A DNA stretch of 51,689 nt from Ruminiclostridium papyrosolvens C7 (GCF_000421965.1 NZ_ATAY01000069.1:1-51689), one strand, 5' to 3'; numbered from the stretch's first letter, positions 36,467 to 46,140 are shown. Numbers and translations: made by a program. Notes: a model not told the origin generated them from the letters alone.

Positions 36467-37767
36467 GTATATGGTACTTATTGGTAAATACACTCTTTTC
36501 AACCTTGTCAGCAATCCTTGTGTATGTATTTTTAAAAGTTAATTTTGGTTTTAACTGTTCCAGAAATCGCTTGTTAGTTTTTTTAGCTTTGTTTGGCTTT
36601 ATTAATGGTGCTATGTCAACTGCATGGACACAACTCATTGAAATGCCTAACGAATTACAATTTATAAAGCCAATTATTATAATGTTGTTAAGTATTGAAT
36701 CAATTCGGTTCGTGTTGAAAGTAGACTGGAGTAAAACAGTTTTATCATTATTTATAATTATGATTGCCACAGGTGTCGGCAATTTTGTAGCCCCCGTACT
36801 ATTTAATTCCCTCGGTTTAGGTATTACAACAAAATCTGTAAGTGAAAATGTAACATTATATTTTTTAGTTAATATAGTTATTCACACTATAGCTGCTATT
36901 ATAATATTTATATACCCTGTATTCTCACGATTAAAAAAAGTGAAAAATTTTAAGTCAATTTCTGTTTTACTTGGTATAACAATCCTTGTTATGGTTTTTA
37001 ACAACAGCATATATTTTTCTCGGAACATATCAGTTTTTTCATCGATAATGGCACTATTATCTTCTTTGCTATTTTTTATTACGGTAATAATCCTTATTAA
37101 TAAGTACCAAAAAAGCGAAGAACTAAAAGAGGAACAGAGACAACAAATATTTTACAATGAATCTCTTAGTAATACTTTGCAGGAGTTAAGAAGAGTTAAA
37201 CATGACCAAAATAACCATTTGTCTGTCTTAAATTATATGATACAAAATAAGAAATGTGATGAAGCGATTAAATACATATCTGAAATTTCCGCTACCATTA
37301 ACACTATAAATACAACGATTTATAATATAAAAAACGTTGCGTTATTTGCAATAATCTCCTCAAAAATGGATATGGCTGAATCTTCAGGTATAGAAATCGA
37401 TTTAAAAACCTTAGGTGTAATAGACTCTATACCAAATATAAAGGTATCTGATTTATGTGAAATAATTGGTATTTTCTTAGATAATGCTATTGAGGCCGCA
37501 CAACTCAGCGATAAAAAAACTGTAGGTGTGAATATCTTTAGTTTTGATACATGCATTGATATTAAAATTAGCAACAGCTGCGACAATATGCCTCCGATGG
37601 GGAGGATAAAAGAAGATGGATTTTCAATAAAAGGCGAAGATCGTGGACACGGATTGGCTATAGCAGAGAAAATACTAAGCAAATATAAAACCGTCTTAAA
37701 CTCAACAATGTATGATGACATTGAAAATAAATTTATTCAGGCCATAAAAATAGAAAGACATATTTAA
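36463..37767 (+). CDS. agrC: AgrC-like peptide-sensing histidine kinase
   Basis: This 434-aa kinase has about six hydrophobic helices in the first 210 residues, forming the peptide sensor. A dimerisation helix carries the phospho-acceptor (RRVKHDQNNHLSVLNYM), and a GHKL ATPase domain follows (GIFLDNAIEAAQLS N-box; EDRGHGLAIAEKIL G-box). This is the layout of AgrC-type HPK10 kinases. It is translationally coupled to agrA and ends in a terminator shared with the convergent agrD1. Confidence 0.92.
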   Translation: MSIWYLLVNTLFSTLSAILVYVFLKVNFGFNCSRNRLLVFLALFGFINGAMSTAWTQLIEMPNELQFIKPIIIMLLSIESIRFVLKVDWSKTVLSLFIIMIATGVGNFVAPVLFNSLGLGITTKSVSENVTLYFLVNIVIHTIAAIIIFIYPVFSRLKKVKNFKSISVLLGITILVMVFNNSIYFSRNISVFSSIMALLSSLLFFITVIILINKYQKSEELKEEQRQQIFYNESLSNTLQELRRVKHDQNNHLSVLNYMIQNKKCDEAIKYISEISATINTINTTIYNIKNVALFAIISSKMDMAESSGIEIDLKTLGVIDSIPNIKVSDLCEIIGIFLDNAIEAAQLSDKKTVGVNIFSFDTCIDIKISNSCDNMPPMGRIKEDGFSIKGEDRGHGLAIAEKILSKYKTVLNSTMYDDIENKFIQAIKIERHI

Positions 37768-37785
37768 TCATGTCTTTCTATTTTT
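37750..37785. terminator. Bidirectional terminator between agrC and agrD1
   Basis: A perfect 12-bp stem (ATAGAAAGACAT / ATGTCTTTCTAT, eight-base loop) has T runs on both strands and lies between two convergent genes. The agrC stop codon is in the loop. Confidence 0.85.
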
Positions 37786-37788
37786 ATG

Positions 37789-37923
37789 TTACTTCAACAA
37801 AGATTTTGGGCATTCCTTTTGATAAAAGGCCCAAATCCAACAAGCTCCTGCTGATGTCGTTGCTGCAAAAACACCTAGTACTGACAAAAGTAACAGTACC
37901 ACAAATTTAAGGCGTTTAATCAT
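37789..37923 (-). CDS. agrD: AgrD-type cyclic autoinducer prepeptide 1
   Basis: A 44-aa prepeptide is preceded by GGAGGTGA. It has an N-terminal amphipathic, hydrophobic helix (IKRLKFVVLLLLSVLGVFAA), then SAGACWIWAFYQ, then the charged tail KECPKSLLK. This is the AgrD layout: leader, Cys-containing ring segment, recognition tail. The thiolactone would form on Cys28. The gene is convergent with agrC and has no agrB beside it. Thirty-two of its residues match agrD2 at 41413, with differences in the ring segment (WIWAF versus WLWSY). Confidence 0.88.
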   Translation of the reverse strand: MIKRLKFVVLLLLSVLGVFAATTSAGACWIWAFYQKECPKSLLK

Positions 37924-38672
37924 AAAATCACCTCCAATATTTAACTATATTTTATATATTAATTATTAGTAAAATTCGATAAATTTTAACAAAATTCACT
38001 CTATCACCAATATTTTATAATAAATCTCATATTTTTGCTATTGTATTTTGAAACTTTTAGTATAAAGTATGAAATAGCTTTTTGAATGGTATTTTTTAAT
38101 TGGCCGAACTATTTCCAAGAACCGATATACTTGCACGCAAAAGCAATGCAGAAAACAGAAAAAACGTTTGCTAAGTCAAAAAATGAAATTAAAATTAAGA
38201 CGTTGGAAGTTCAAAATTATTAAATACTGCTGTAGATAGTGGTATTTCAGATATTATAACTTGAGTTTCAACTTGAACAAGAATAAATAGAAGAATATCC
38301 CCAACTTTCCACTTCTTGATGGCTGATTTTTTCTTCTCCCCACAAGCCATATTTCATACATACTTCAAACCCCTATTCCATATATAAAAATTTCAGACTA
38401 GTGCGAGGTCATTTGTTTATTTATATTATTCACATGGCACTGGTTTTATTAATGTTTGAATGGTACAAATTAGGAGATATACCGAATATATTGCTTTATT
38501 GCGCTCCTGCTGCGGTTTCTTTTGGTTTCCTGTCTGGCTACGGTAATATATAAAATAATTAATCAAATTACAGGAAAGATAAGCAAGGCAGTAACAAAGC
38601 CCATGGAGATTTGAAATATCTGATCCATGGACTTTGTTATAGTATTTAGGAGTATTAATAATATAAATAGCG
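37924..38672. other. Degenerate region with agrC fragment
   Basis: No intact gene. At 38374-38412 a 39-base stretch matches the truncated agrC copy at 41110-41148 in 36 positions; it encodes the conserved IPYIKIS part of the AgrC ATPase domain. After it an open frame of hydrophobic residues (ALVLLMFEWYKLGDIPNILL) ends at about 38553; I cannot name it. The region looks like a scar of recombination between agr copies. Confidence 0.5.
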
Positions 38673-39941
38673 CTATTTTTTAACTATTGAAAAACTATCT
38701 GTTTTTGTCATAGAATCTGTTCTGTATGTATCAAATGAAAGGCTGCTGCCATTTATACTTACATATGAGAATGTGGGGGCATTGACCTGGGATCTGACTG
38801 CAACATAGTTTGCCTGAGTTCCGTTAAGGTCGTAATACTTGCTTCCTGATGAAGAGTTCAGTGTAAAATAAACTGTACCCGAAGGATTTACTACAGCTCC
38901 GTTTGTGTCGTATGTCTGAGTCAATTGGGGCACATTGCCTTTCATAACATAAGTTCTCGTATATGAATGGTCATGCCCTGTTATTACGATATCAATTCCA
39001 TAACTGTCAAATATGGGGTAGAGTGCATTTCTGAGTTTTATAATAGAAGATTCTAATGCATGACTTCCTGAACCATAAATGTCATGATGAAATGTTACTA
39101 TTTTCCATGTCTTATTTGGGTTAGCAGCAACAGCATTTTTTATAAATGTTTGATGCGTAGTTCCACTGGTGTTATTTGTATTAAGTACCATAAAGAGTGT
39201 GTTACCGTAAGTATAATAATAATCACCAGAACCGGGAGAGGTAATTCCATAAACATTGGAGATGTTTGGAAGATTAAAGTGGTATCCGTAGTTTAAAGCT
39301 CCGTTATCATGATTACCCAGAGCTGGTGCAAGAGGGATACTTGTAAAATTTGCCGGCGAAAAGAAACCGGTAAAATTAGATTCGCTGTTATTGGTATTAA
39401 CCTGATCTCCGGCTGACATAATAAAGGAAGCATTAGGAAATTGGTTTATTGCTTTTGTTATTGTTTCATTCCATCCAGTTGTGTCTGAAGCAATGCTACC
39501 AGCTCCAATCTGAGGATCTCCGACTGCAAAGAAGCTAAACTGTGTTCCAGAACCGGTTGTATAGAAATAATTGGAACTCCAGTTGCCTAGGCCATCACCA
39601 ATACGGTAAACATACGAAGTTGCCGGAGAAAGAGCAGTTACAGTTGATTTATTGCTGTAATAACCGGAAGCAGCAGAGTTGGATGTACAGTAAAAGGAAT
39701 TAGCAGTATCAGCGGGAAATTCTGAACCTGTCATGGAAGATTTCAAAGCAATCTGAACGAGACTCTCAGTTCTGGATGTGGAATACCAGGAAATATTAAG
39801 TTCTGATATGCTTTTGCCAGGGGTTAAAGCGATATCTAAGGCATTAAAAACTGCTGCATGAGCAGATATAAATGTAAGAAATATAACCAAAACTACCGAT
39901 AAAATTGGGGTAAGACGAAATAAATTTGATTTTTTTTTCAT
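38673..39941 (-). CDS. Secreted calcineurin-like metallophosphoesterase (purple acid phosphatase-like)
   Basis: The 422-aa product has a signal peptide (to about 30) and a fibronectin-like N-terminal domain as in purple acid phosphatases (LNISWYSTSRTESLVQIAL). The metallophosphoesterase core follows, with motifs GDPQIG, AGDQV, GNHD, FHHDIYG and GHDHSYTR, which supply the two-metal centre. It is probably exported and releases phosphate from organic esters, though the exact substrate is unknown. AGGAGGG precedes the ATG. It is flanked by agr remnants on both sides. Confidence 0.88.
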   Translation of the reverse strand: MKKKSNLFRLTPILSVVLVIFLTFISAHAAVFNALDIALTPGKSISELNISWYSTSRTESLVQIALKSSMTGSEFPADTANSFYCTSNSAASGYYSNKSTVTALSPATSYVYRIGDGLGNWSSNYFYTTGSGTQFSFFAVGDPQIGAGSIASDTTGWNETITKAINQFPNASFIMSAGDQVNTNNSESNFTGFFSPANFTSIPLAPALGNHDNGALNYGYHFNLPNISNVYGITSPGSGDYYYTYGNTLFMVLNTNNTSGTTHQTFIKNAVAANPNKTWKIVTFHHDIYGSGSHALESSIIKLRNALYPIFDSYGIDIVITGHDHSYTRTYVMKGNVPQLTQTYDTNGAVVNPSGTVYFTLNSSSGSKYYDLNGTQANYVAVRSQVNAPTFSYVSINGSSLSFDTYRTDSMTKTDSFSIVKK

Positions 39942-40059
39942 AAATAACCCTCCTATGTTTAAGTTGAATAATTTGGTATAAATTTTATTTATAGGTAATT
40001 ACCAACTTAACTATAACTAATCAGTATTGGTTTGTTATTAAAACCATGTAAATTAATTG

Positions 40060-40374
40060 TTAGCTTAAATCGATTTTTTCATTTCGGAATACTAATTGAA
40101 TATGTTGCGCTTTATATAAATTTGAGGTTTGCCCTCCATCCTTCTTGAATCGTGGAGTCCTTTCAACTGCTCCGTATTTACATAGCTCTCTCATGGCCCT
40201 CATTATTGTTGAGATTGATTTCCCCACTATCTGAGCGATTCTGTTCAGGGATGGAAAACAGGTTTGATTAGTATTATCGGCATGTTTGCACAGACAAAGA
40301 TATACGAACCTTGCACTTTGGGATACGATACTTCCTGTAAAACAAATACTGTCAAAAGCCTCATTCATGTACAT
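40060..40374 (-). CDS. Helix-turn-helix replication/transcription protein (HTH_36-like)
   Basis: This 104-aa protein has one helix-turn-helix domain (SQSARFVYLCLCKHADNTNQ ... SLNRIAQIVGKSISTIMRAMREL), then CKYGAVERTPRFKKDGGQTSNLYK. It resembles HTH_36 domains of phage and plasmid replication initiators. GGAGG is about 11 bases upstream of the ATG at 40374. A 121-base segment (40111-40231) is about 94% identical to 51569-51689, so a paralogue lies at the window end. Confidence 0.75.
   Translation of the reverse strand: MYMNEAFDSICFTGSIVSQSARFVYLCLCKHADNTNQTCFPSLNRIAQIVGKSISTIMRAMRELCKYGAVERTPRFKKDGGQTSNLYKAQHIQLVFRNEKIDLS
40111..40231. repeat. Dispersed repeat, copy 1 (HTH gene segment)
   Basis: 121 bases match 51569-51689 with only a few substitutions, in the same orientation. 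The pair could recombine and delete the 11.4 kb between them. Confidence 0.8.
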
Positions 40375-40525
40375 ATTTATATAAGCCTCCATTTTTTCAG
40401 TAGTAATTGTTAAGGCCCCATGACTTTTATAGTCATGGAGCCTTGATAAAATTAAAAAAGTTTAACCATATTATCATTTGTTTACTCTGTGATATTGTAG
40501 CATTACAATACATGTGTGACAATTA

Positions 40526-40563
40526 GGGGTATGGGCAGATTTTTGTAAAAATCGTACGCTAAG
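40526..40563 (+). repeat. Tn3-family terminal inverted repeat
   Basis: A 38-base sequence begins GGGGTATGGGCAGA and ends CGTACGCTAAG, the length and ends of a Tn3-type inverted repeat. A second related copy ending GTACGCTAAG lies just inside (about 40566-40603). The transposase fragment downstream has its 3' end on this side, as expected. Confidence 0.7.
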
Positions 40564-40702
40564 CTTCATACCCATTAAATTTTGCTTAAATTTGTACGCT
40601 AAGGAATATTCAAATTGCTAGGTTCATTCAGTGATCGTAGATTAGTCAGTGGTTTAATGTTTTCATGTTAAAAGTGTATTCGCCTAAGAAATTAATATGC
40701 TT

Positions 40703-41066
40703 TCAATCCAAAGGAGAGATATAATTAAGCAGCTCTTCTGTCAGGGTATTTTTCTCCTTCAGATATCCTATAGCTTTTTCAAGATACACAGTGTTCCATA
40801 CGGTTATAGCATTGATGATTATATTCAGGGCACTTGCTCTTTGCAGTTGATCTTTCAATGCTTTTTCATGCAGTTCCCCACGTTTCCCAAAAAATATAGC
40901 TCTTGCCAGTGCATTTGTAGCTTCACCCTTGTTAAGTCCTTTCTGAATCCTACGGCGTAAGGCTTCATTGGATATGTAATCGAGGATGAATATTGTCTTT
41001 TCAATTTTGCCCATTTCTTTCAGGGTATTTGGACTAATATCATCTAAAATGACTTTGCCAAAAGCA
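40703..41066 (-). pseudogene. tnpA: Tn3-family transposase, C-terminal fragment
   Basis: The frame encodes the last part of a Tn3 TnpA: KTIFILDYISNEALRRRIQK, GLNKGEATNALARAIFFGKR and ITVWNTVYLEKAIGYL are all conserved near the C-terminus. Coding similarity reaches upstream to about 41066, where it stops abruptly against agrC sequence. The rest of the transposon is missing. It marks the junction of a rearrangement that truncated the second agrC. Confidence 0.85.
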
Positions 41067-41346
41067 ATGGAGTAAAAATCAATTTAAAAATTATTGGTAT
41101 TGTTGATTCTATTCCATATATAAAAATTTCAGATTTGTGCGAGGTAATAGGCATTTATCTTGACAATGCACTAGAAGAAGTTTTAACTAACGGAAAACTA
41201 AAATTTGATATGCAAATAATAAGTACGGACAATAACCTTACAATTAGAATAGATAATGAATGCGATAAAATTCCTAATGTAAAAAAATCATCTAAAGGTA
41301 AAGATCGAGGAGACGGGTTAAAACATTCTAAGTTCAACTTTTTTTG
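41067..41346 (+). pseudogene. Truncated second AgrC (ATPase-domain fragment)
   Basis: The fragment begins in the middle of the GHKL domain (IPYIKISDLCEVIGIYLDNALEEV), continues to a partial G-box (KGKDRGDGLKHS) and then runs out of frame. It aligns with the intact AgrC at 36463. The 5' side is replaced by the Tn3 remnant. It stands upstream of and convergent with agrD2-agrB, the same arrangement as intact agrC with agrD1. Confidence 0.8.
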
Positions 41347-41412
41347 ATGAAAGTAATATGATATTCTCTCAAGTACTAACAATAACAAAAGAGGCTTAAC
41401 AGCCTTTTTTGC

Positions 41413-41547
41413 TTATTTGAGTAATGATTTAGGGCATTCTTTTTGATAATAGGACCAGAGCCAACAGGCACCTGCAGATGCAGTAGCTGCAAATACTCCA
41501 ACTAGAGATAGAACAGTCAATACCAATAATTTGATTTTTCCCTTCAT
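41413..41547 (-). CDS. agrD: AgrD-type cyclic autoinducer prepeptide 2
   Basis: This 44-aa prepeptide overlaps the agrB stop by ATGA. It has a hydrophobic leader (KIKLLVLTVLSLVGVFAA), SAGACWLWSYYQ with the ring Cys28, and the tail KECPKSLLK. It should be processed by the AgrB directly upstream. It differs from agrD1 mainly in the leader and in the two or three residues that would be in or next to the ring. Confidence 0.9.
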   Translation of the reverse strand: MKGKIKLLVLTVLSLVGVFAATASAGACWLWSYYQKECPKSLLK

Positions 41548-42128
41548 GTAATTATCCCACCCCTCTTATTATTTGTTATTTTATACACTATTGGTGTAAT
41601 GTTAACAGTTAATATTATTGTTATCACCGAAATAATATTTGAGTAAATATTGGGAACTATCAGTGTAATTACAAAGCATGTCACCAATAAAATACTACTC
41701 TTTATCCTTAACTCCCGTTTTCTTCTTTCAGTAACAATAGGTTTTGACTCCAGATCTGCAGGTGCATATATAAATGTCAAAATTCCTGATAAAGCGAATA
41801 AAACTATATTTAGAAATTTTATATTAATAATCTGTGCCAGGTATACGGTACCAAATATGAATGTAAAGTGGGTAATCACACATCCGATTTGGATTTTAGC
41901 ATGTACACCGCCCAAGTAAGATTTATTTATTGAAAACACAATAACAGCAACTATTGCATACTTTAATTGTCCCAGAATTAAAGCAGCAACTAATACTGCA
42001 AGTAATTTCAAACCATCTGCAAAAGCCATATACTGTCCGTAATCAATTTGTTCTGCTTTTTCTTCTGAAATTCCCGAAACATTTAAAATGATCTCATTAG
42101 TGATTTTCTTTGTAAAATTCTCTAGCAT
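41544..42128 (-). CDS. agrB: AgrB-like accessory peptidase/transporter
   Basis: AgrB is a membrane cysteine endopeptidase that trims AgrD and forms the thiolactone. The 194-aa protein has the catalytic pair His and Cys in GGVHAKIQIGC, and about five to six membrane helices. Its end overlaps agrD2. It is the only agrB in the window and may process both prepeptides. Confidence 0.92.
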   Translation of the reverse strand: MLENFTKKITNEIILNVSGISEEKAEQIDYGQYMAFADGLKLLAVLVAALILGQLKYAIVAVIVFSINKSYLGGVHAKIQIGCVITHFTFIFGTVYLAQIINIKFLNIVLFALSGILTFIYAPADLESKPIVTERRKRELRIKSSILLVTCFVITLIVPNIYSNIISVITIILTVNITPIVYKITNNKRGGIIT

Positions 42129-42234
42129 CTAATCACCACCGTTTACATTTTACACATTATATCCCTTTTTTCTCTCTTTGTCGATAATATTTTATTTGTT
42201 AAAGTCGCATGCAAGATTTGATATGCTATAATAT

Positions 42235-42830
42235 TTATGGTATTCCAAAGTCAAGCTCTTTAACGGCTTCATGATTGCTCATTGTTTGTTCTATGGCTTT
42301 AATTATACCGAGAGGATTTCGTATTTCATGAGCAACACCAGATGACAATTCTCCCAATGAAGCCAACTTTTCACTTCGAATTAGTTCCTTTTGTAGTTTT
42401 TTGACCTCAGTTATGTCGTCAATTATTATGACAAACCCTTTTTTATACTGCCCCAATTTAACGGAAATGTGTTAATACTAATATCTTTTTCCGTATTCTT
42501 AATTTTGACAGTTAATTCAGTGCTGTCAACTAGTTTACCGTTTTTGAACTACATTTTAATTTTATTAGCAACACTTTCGCAGCAAGCAAAGGCCTCAATA
42601 AAATTCTGCCCGATACAGTCACCATCAACCCCCAGCATAACTTTGCGCTCTGGTTTGCCATAGTAATAAGCATATCCGACAATTCATACTGAACCCCTCC
42701 TTTAGGTGTATTAATATTTATTTTGATTGTAATGTATTTTATCATTCTTAACGATATTTTCCCAAAACACTTACATGCTTCGAAAAGGTCATGTTTACAT
42801 AGTGGGTGTTCTGGGTTCAAAACTTCTATA
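42235..42830 (-). pseudogene. Degenerate PAS-type sensor histidine kinase
   Basis: Pieces in different frames read as one kinase. A PAS-like part ([41 protein letters not shown]) is interrupted by a stop and a shift. A linker and HisKA box follow ([42 protein letters not shown]). It ends shortly after the H-box with no ATPase domain. It is a decayed remnant. Confidence 0.75.
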
Positions 42831-43120
42831 ACAAATTTAGTAAAACTGCAATCCGAGTGTTATCTATGATTATTAAGAGTTGACATTTTCTTTATGAAGA
42901 GAATTTAAATATCTTAGTGCAAATTATTTTATCAAGTGTATCCTTTATTTTAAAGTACTTATAATTATAAAACGTACGTTTACTACTGCATTATGAAGTT
43001 TTATTTGATCATGAAAATGCTCCCCTTCCGGTATAAGTTATTTTAAAACAGAACTTATATACCATTGGGGAGTATATCCAGCAAATCATTGGGCTATATT
43101 CTTATTTCATCTAGTTATTC
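42831..43120. other. Intergenic region with transporter-operon terminator
   Basis: No gene. Around 43015-43075 an inverted pair of segments (CTCCCCTTCCGGTATAAGTT ... AACTTATATACCATTGGGGAG) forms an imperfect hairpin. It probably ends the minus-strand amino-acid transporter operon. Confidence 0.5.
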
Positions 43121-43969
43121 TTATTTTCCACCCTCTATAACAAGACTCTCTTTGTAATCTTCCCCGTATACATCTGCTAATGTAACATCATAAGCTTTAT
43201 GTATAAAATTCTCTTTTCCGAGGGCAGTGAGTTCATTATTAATCCAATCGAGGAGCTCTTTATTTCCTTTCTTTACAGCAGGCGCTATTGTATCCTGACC
43301 TCCCAATGATGGTACACCAACAGTGAACCCAGGATTCTGTTTTGCCCATGCTATTACTTCAGTGTTGTCGTTAACTATAGCAGTACCACGCCCGTCTTTT
43401 AATGCTTCAAATATTTCTGTATATTGTTCAAACTTTAGTTGTTCTATGTCAGGATAATTCTTTGTTAAATATGTCTCAGCGGTTGTTCCTTTAGCGACAA
43501 TAGCTTTCTTACCCTTTAGTTGATCAATTGAGTTAATAAGAGCACTGTCTGGAGACACTATTCCAAGGGAAACTTTCATATATGGATTTGCAAAATCTAC
43601 CTTTTGTTTTCTTTCGTCTGTAACCGTAAAGTTCGCCATTATTATATCAACCTTGTTTGATTCCAAGTATGCAACTCTGCTTGCTGCATCTACCAATACA
43701 AATTCAACCTTTGATTCATCTCCTAGTAAATCTTTTGCAAATCTTTTGGCAATATATACATCAAAACCTTGATTCTTGCCATTTGCATCCACGTAACCAA
43801 ATGGGTTCTTATCGCTGAATACACCAATCTTAATTGTACCTCGCTCTTTTATTTCATCAATTGAACTCTTCGCATTTGAAGTATTTGTACTTGCACTGCA
43901 GCCTGCCAGTACCCCCAATGCTAATACTACACTTACTGCTAATGGGATAATTCTTTTAATCTTAATCAT
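43121..43969 (-). CDS. Polar amino-acid ABC transporter substrate-binding lipoprotein
   Basis: This 282-aa lipoprotein has lipobox LAGCSAS and a periplasmic-binding type 2 fold. The sequence IKERGTIKIGVFSDKNPFGYVD, DVYIAKRFAKDLLGD and MANFTVTDERKQKVDFANPYM are typical of the glutamate/glutamine/cysteine-binding (PEB1/CjaA) group. It is the last gene of a four-gene operon with two permeases and an ATPase. The upstream T-box points to uptake of the amino acid matching its specifier, read here as Met. Confidence 0.9.
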   Translation of the reverse strand: MIKIKRIIPLAVSVVLALGVLAGCSASTNTSNAKSSIDEIKERGTIKIGVFSDKNPFGYVDANGKNQGFDVYIAKRFAKDLLGDESKVEFVLVDAASRVAYLESNKVDIIMANFTVTDERKQKVDFANPYMKVSLGIVSPDSALINSIDQLKGKKAIVAKGTTAETYLTKNYPDIEQLKFEQYTEIFEALKDGRGTAIVNDNTEVIAWAKQNPGFTVGVPSLGGQDTIAPAVKKGNKELLDWINNELTALGKENFIHKAYDVTLADVYGEDYKESLVIEGGK

Positions 43970-43992
43970 GCAATCATTCCTCTCATTTTTAT

Positions 43993-44742
43993 TTAATATT
44001 GAAATATATTTAAGAAGTGCTTAGCACGTTCTGTCTCTGGGTTTGTAAAAAATACATCTGGCTCTGATATTTCACATATACTGCCTTTATCAATAAACAC
44101 TATCTTATCGGCAACAGCCTGGGCAAATGACATTTCATGAGTTACAATAACCATTGTCATCCCCTGCTTCGCCAGTCCCAATATGACTTCTAAAACCTCT
44201 CTTACCATTTCAGGATCAAGTGATGCGGTAACCTCATCAAATAACATAATGTCAGGATTCATACACAAAGCCCTTACAATAGCTATTCTCTGCTTCTGAC
44301 CACCTGAAAGCTGACGAGGATATGAGTTCAGTCGCTCGAGTAATCCTACCCTGTCTAATAGCTGCTTTGCCTGCTCCATCACCTCAAATTTATTTCTCTT
44401 TTGTACTTTAATAGGGCCTAAAAGGATATTTTCCATGACTGTCATATGCGGAAATAAATCATAGCTCTGGAATACCATCCCTATATGCTGGCGGATTTCC
44501 TGCCAGTTCACATCTTTATTGATAAGACTTTTATTCCTGAATTTTATATCTCCCCCTTGAATACTTTCGAGGCCATTGAGACATCGTAAGAGAGTACTCT
44601 TTCCACACCCTGACGGTCCTAAAGCAACAACAACTTCTCCTTTTTTTATACTGAGATTTATATTCTCTAGTGCCGTTATCCCGTCATATTCTTTGTGTAA
44701 ACCCATTATTTCAAGCAATACTTCGTTGCTCCCCTTATCCAT
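43993..44742 (-). CDS. Polar amino-acid ABC transporter ATPase
   Basis: A 249-aa GlnQ-type ATPase with Walker A (GPSGCGKST), Q-loop (FQSYDLFPHMTV), signature (LSGGQKQR), Walker B (IMLFDEVTASLD) and switch His (VTHEMSF). DEVTASLD in place of DEPTSALD is a minor variant. The ATG at 44742 is preceded by GGGAGG; the earlier ATG contains that site. Confidence 0.93.
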   Translation of the reverse strand: MDKGSNEVLLEIMGLHKEYDGITALENINLSIKKGEVVVALGPSGCGKSTLLRCLNGLESIQGGDIKFRNKSLINKDVNWQEIRQHIGMVFQSYDLFPHMTVMENILLGPIKVQKRNKFEVMEQAKQLLDRVGLLERLNSYPRQLSGGQKQRIAIVRALCMNPDIMLFDEVTASLDPEMVREVLEVILGLAKQGMTMVIVTHEMSFAQAVADKIVFIDKGSICEISEPDVFFTNPETERAKHFLNIFQY

Positions 44743-44752
44743 GATAACCTCC

Positions 44753-45430
44753 CTATCCATTCCACTTATTTTCTAACCTCTTAGCTAACATTGAAAGTGG
44801 ATAACAAATTATAAAATAAAGTATAAATACGAAACCATAAACCCAAAAGGATGCTGTAGGCACCTCTAAACGTGAAAACTCTATGATCTGCTGGCCTACC
44901 TTTATAACATCTATAACTCCTATCAAAACTACCAGAGAGGTAGTCTTAACCATCCTTGTAGCCAAATTTATGGCACCCGGTAACATTCTCCTTATTGCCT
45001 GTGGTATTAGAATGTACCTGTAAAGTCCCCAGAAACTAAGCCCTATTGCCTTTCCAGACTCAATCTGATGTTTTGGCAGCGATTCCAATGCACCTCTTAC
45101 GATATCCCCCATTTCGGCAGCACCCCAAAGAGTAAATACAATAATAGAAGTGATCTCTCCACTTACATGTAGATTTAACGCGGTAGTAACTCCAAAATAC
45201 ATAATAAACAACCAAACAAGAATCGGTATTATTCTAAACACTTCTAAATATATTCGACAAACCGAACGTATCCATTTTGACTTTGATGTCCAGATAACTC
45301 CTAAAACTATTCCTAGAAACGATCCTATAACAATTGAAATAAAAGCTATCTTTGCTGTTACTAGCAAGCCGTCAAAAAGGCGCTGCATATTCATTCCCTT
45401 AAAAAGCACACTAATTCCCAAACTCTGCAT
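44753..45430 (-). CDS. Polar amino-acid ABC transporter permease 2
   Basis: This HisM/GlnP-type permease (225 aa) has about five helices and the docking loop ESGKAIGLSFWGLYRYILIPQAIRRMLPG. It overlaps the preceding permease by 20 bases. With its partner it forms a heterodimeric channel. Confidence 0.9.
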   Translation of the reverse strand: MQSLGISVLFKGMNMQRLFDGLLVTAKIAFISIVIGSFLGIVLGVIWTSKSKWIRSVCRIYLEVFRIIPILVWLFIMYFGVTTALNLHVSGEITSIIVFTLWGAAEMGDIVRGALESLPKHQIESGKAIGLSFWGLYRYILIPQAIRRMLPGAINLATRMVKTTSLVVLIGVIDVIKVGQQIIEFSRLEVPTASFWVYGFVFILYFIICYPLSMLAKRLENKWNG

Positions 45431-46076
45431 ACCGCACCTTCCTTTCCAACCATGTTAGTAGTAATGATAAAGGCAAAATTATGACTACATATACAGCCAC
45501 CAACATGAACAGGGCTTCAAAGGTTTGATAATACATACCTATTAGGTCCTTTGTTATATTCATAAGGTCAACCACTGAAATGGCTCCTACTATAGAGGTT
45601 TCTTTCAGCAAAAAAATACAATTTGCACCTAACGAAGGCATACTAACTGAAAATGCCTGGGGAAAAATCACATATCTCACAAGCTGAGCTTTGTTAAGCC
45701 CTATGCTAAGGCCAGATTCAATCTGTGTCTTACTTATAGCTTCCAAACCGCTTCTGTAGGCCTCCGCCATATAGCTTCCTCCTAAGAAAGACAAACCAAT
45801 AATGGCACATGCATTCTCACTTAGGGCGATCCCCAGTTTTGTAAGCCCGAAGTATAAGAAGAACAACTGTATAAGCAACGGAGTATTGCGTGATAACTCG
45901 ATATAAACTTGAACAATTGATTTTAACACTTTAACCTTGAAGTACAGAACAATGCTGCATACAAAACCAATTATTAAAGAAATCAATATACCCAAAAATC
46001 CGAGTTTTAGTGTTGTCCATCCTGCTTCCCGGTAAAGTGGCAAGCTATCCATTATAAATTGCCAGTTAAGATTCAT
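45411..46076 (-). CDS. Polar amino-acid ABC transporter permease 1
   Basis: A 221-aa permease of the HEQRO group (LYREAGWTTLKLGFLGILIS; IELSRNTPLLIQLFFLYFG; docking loop ESGLSIGLNKAQLVRYVIFPQAF). It is the first gene after the T-box leader. Confidence 0.92.
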   Translation of the reverse strand: MNLNWQFIMDSLPLYREAGWTTLKLGFLGILISLIIGFVCSIVLYFKVKVLKSIVQVYIELSRNTPLLIQLFFLYFGLTKLGIALSENACAIIGLSFLGGSYMAEAYRSGLEAISKTQIESGLSIGLNKAQLVRYVIFPQAFSVSMPSLGANCIFLLKETSIVGAISVVDLMNITKDLIGMYYQTFEALFMLVAVYVVIILPLSLLLTWLERKVRYAEFGN

Positions 46077-46140
46077 TTATTTGTCACCTCAATCATGCTT
46101 AACACCCTTAAAAATATAAGATTGTTGTTTATTTTCGCAT

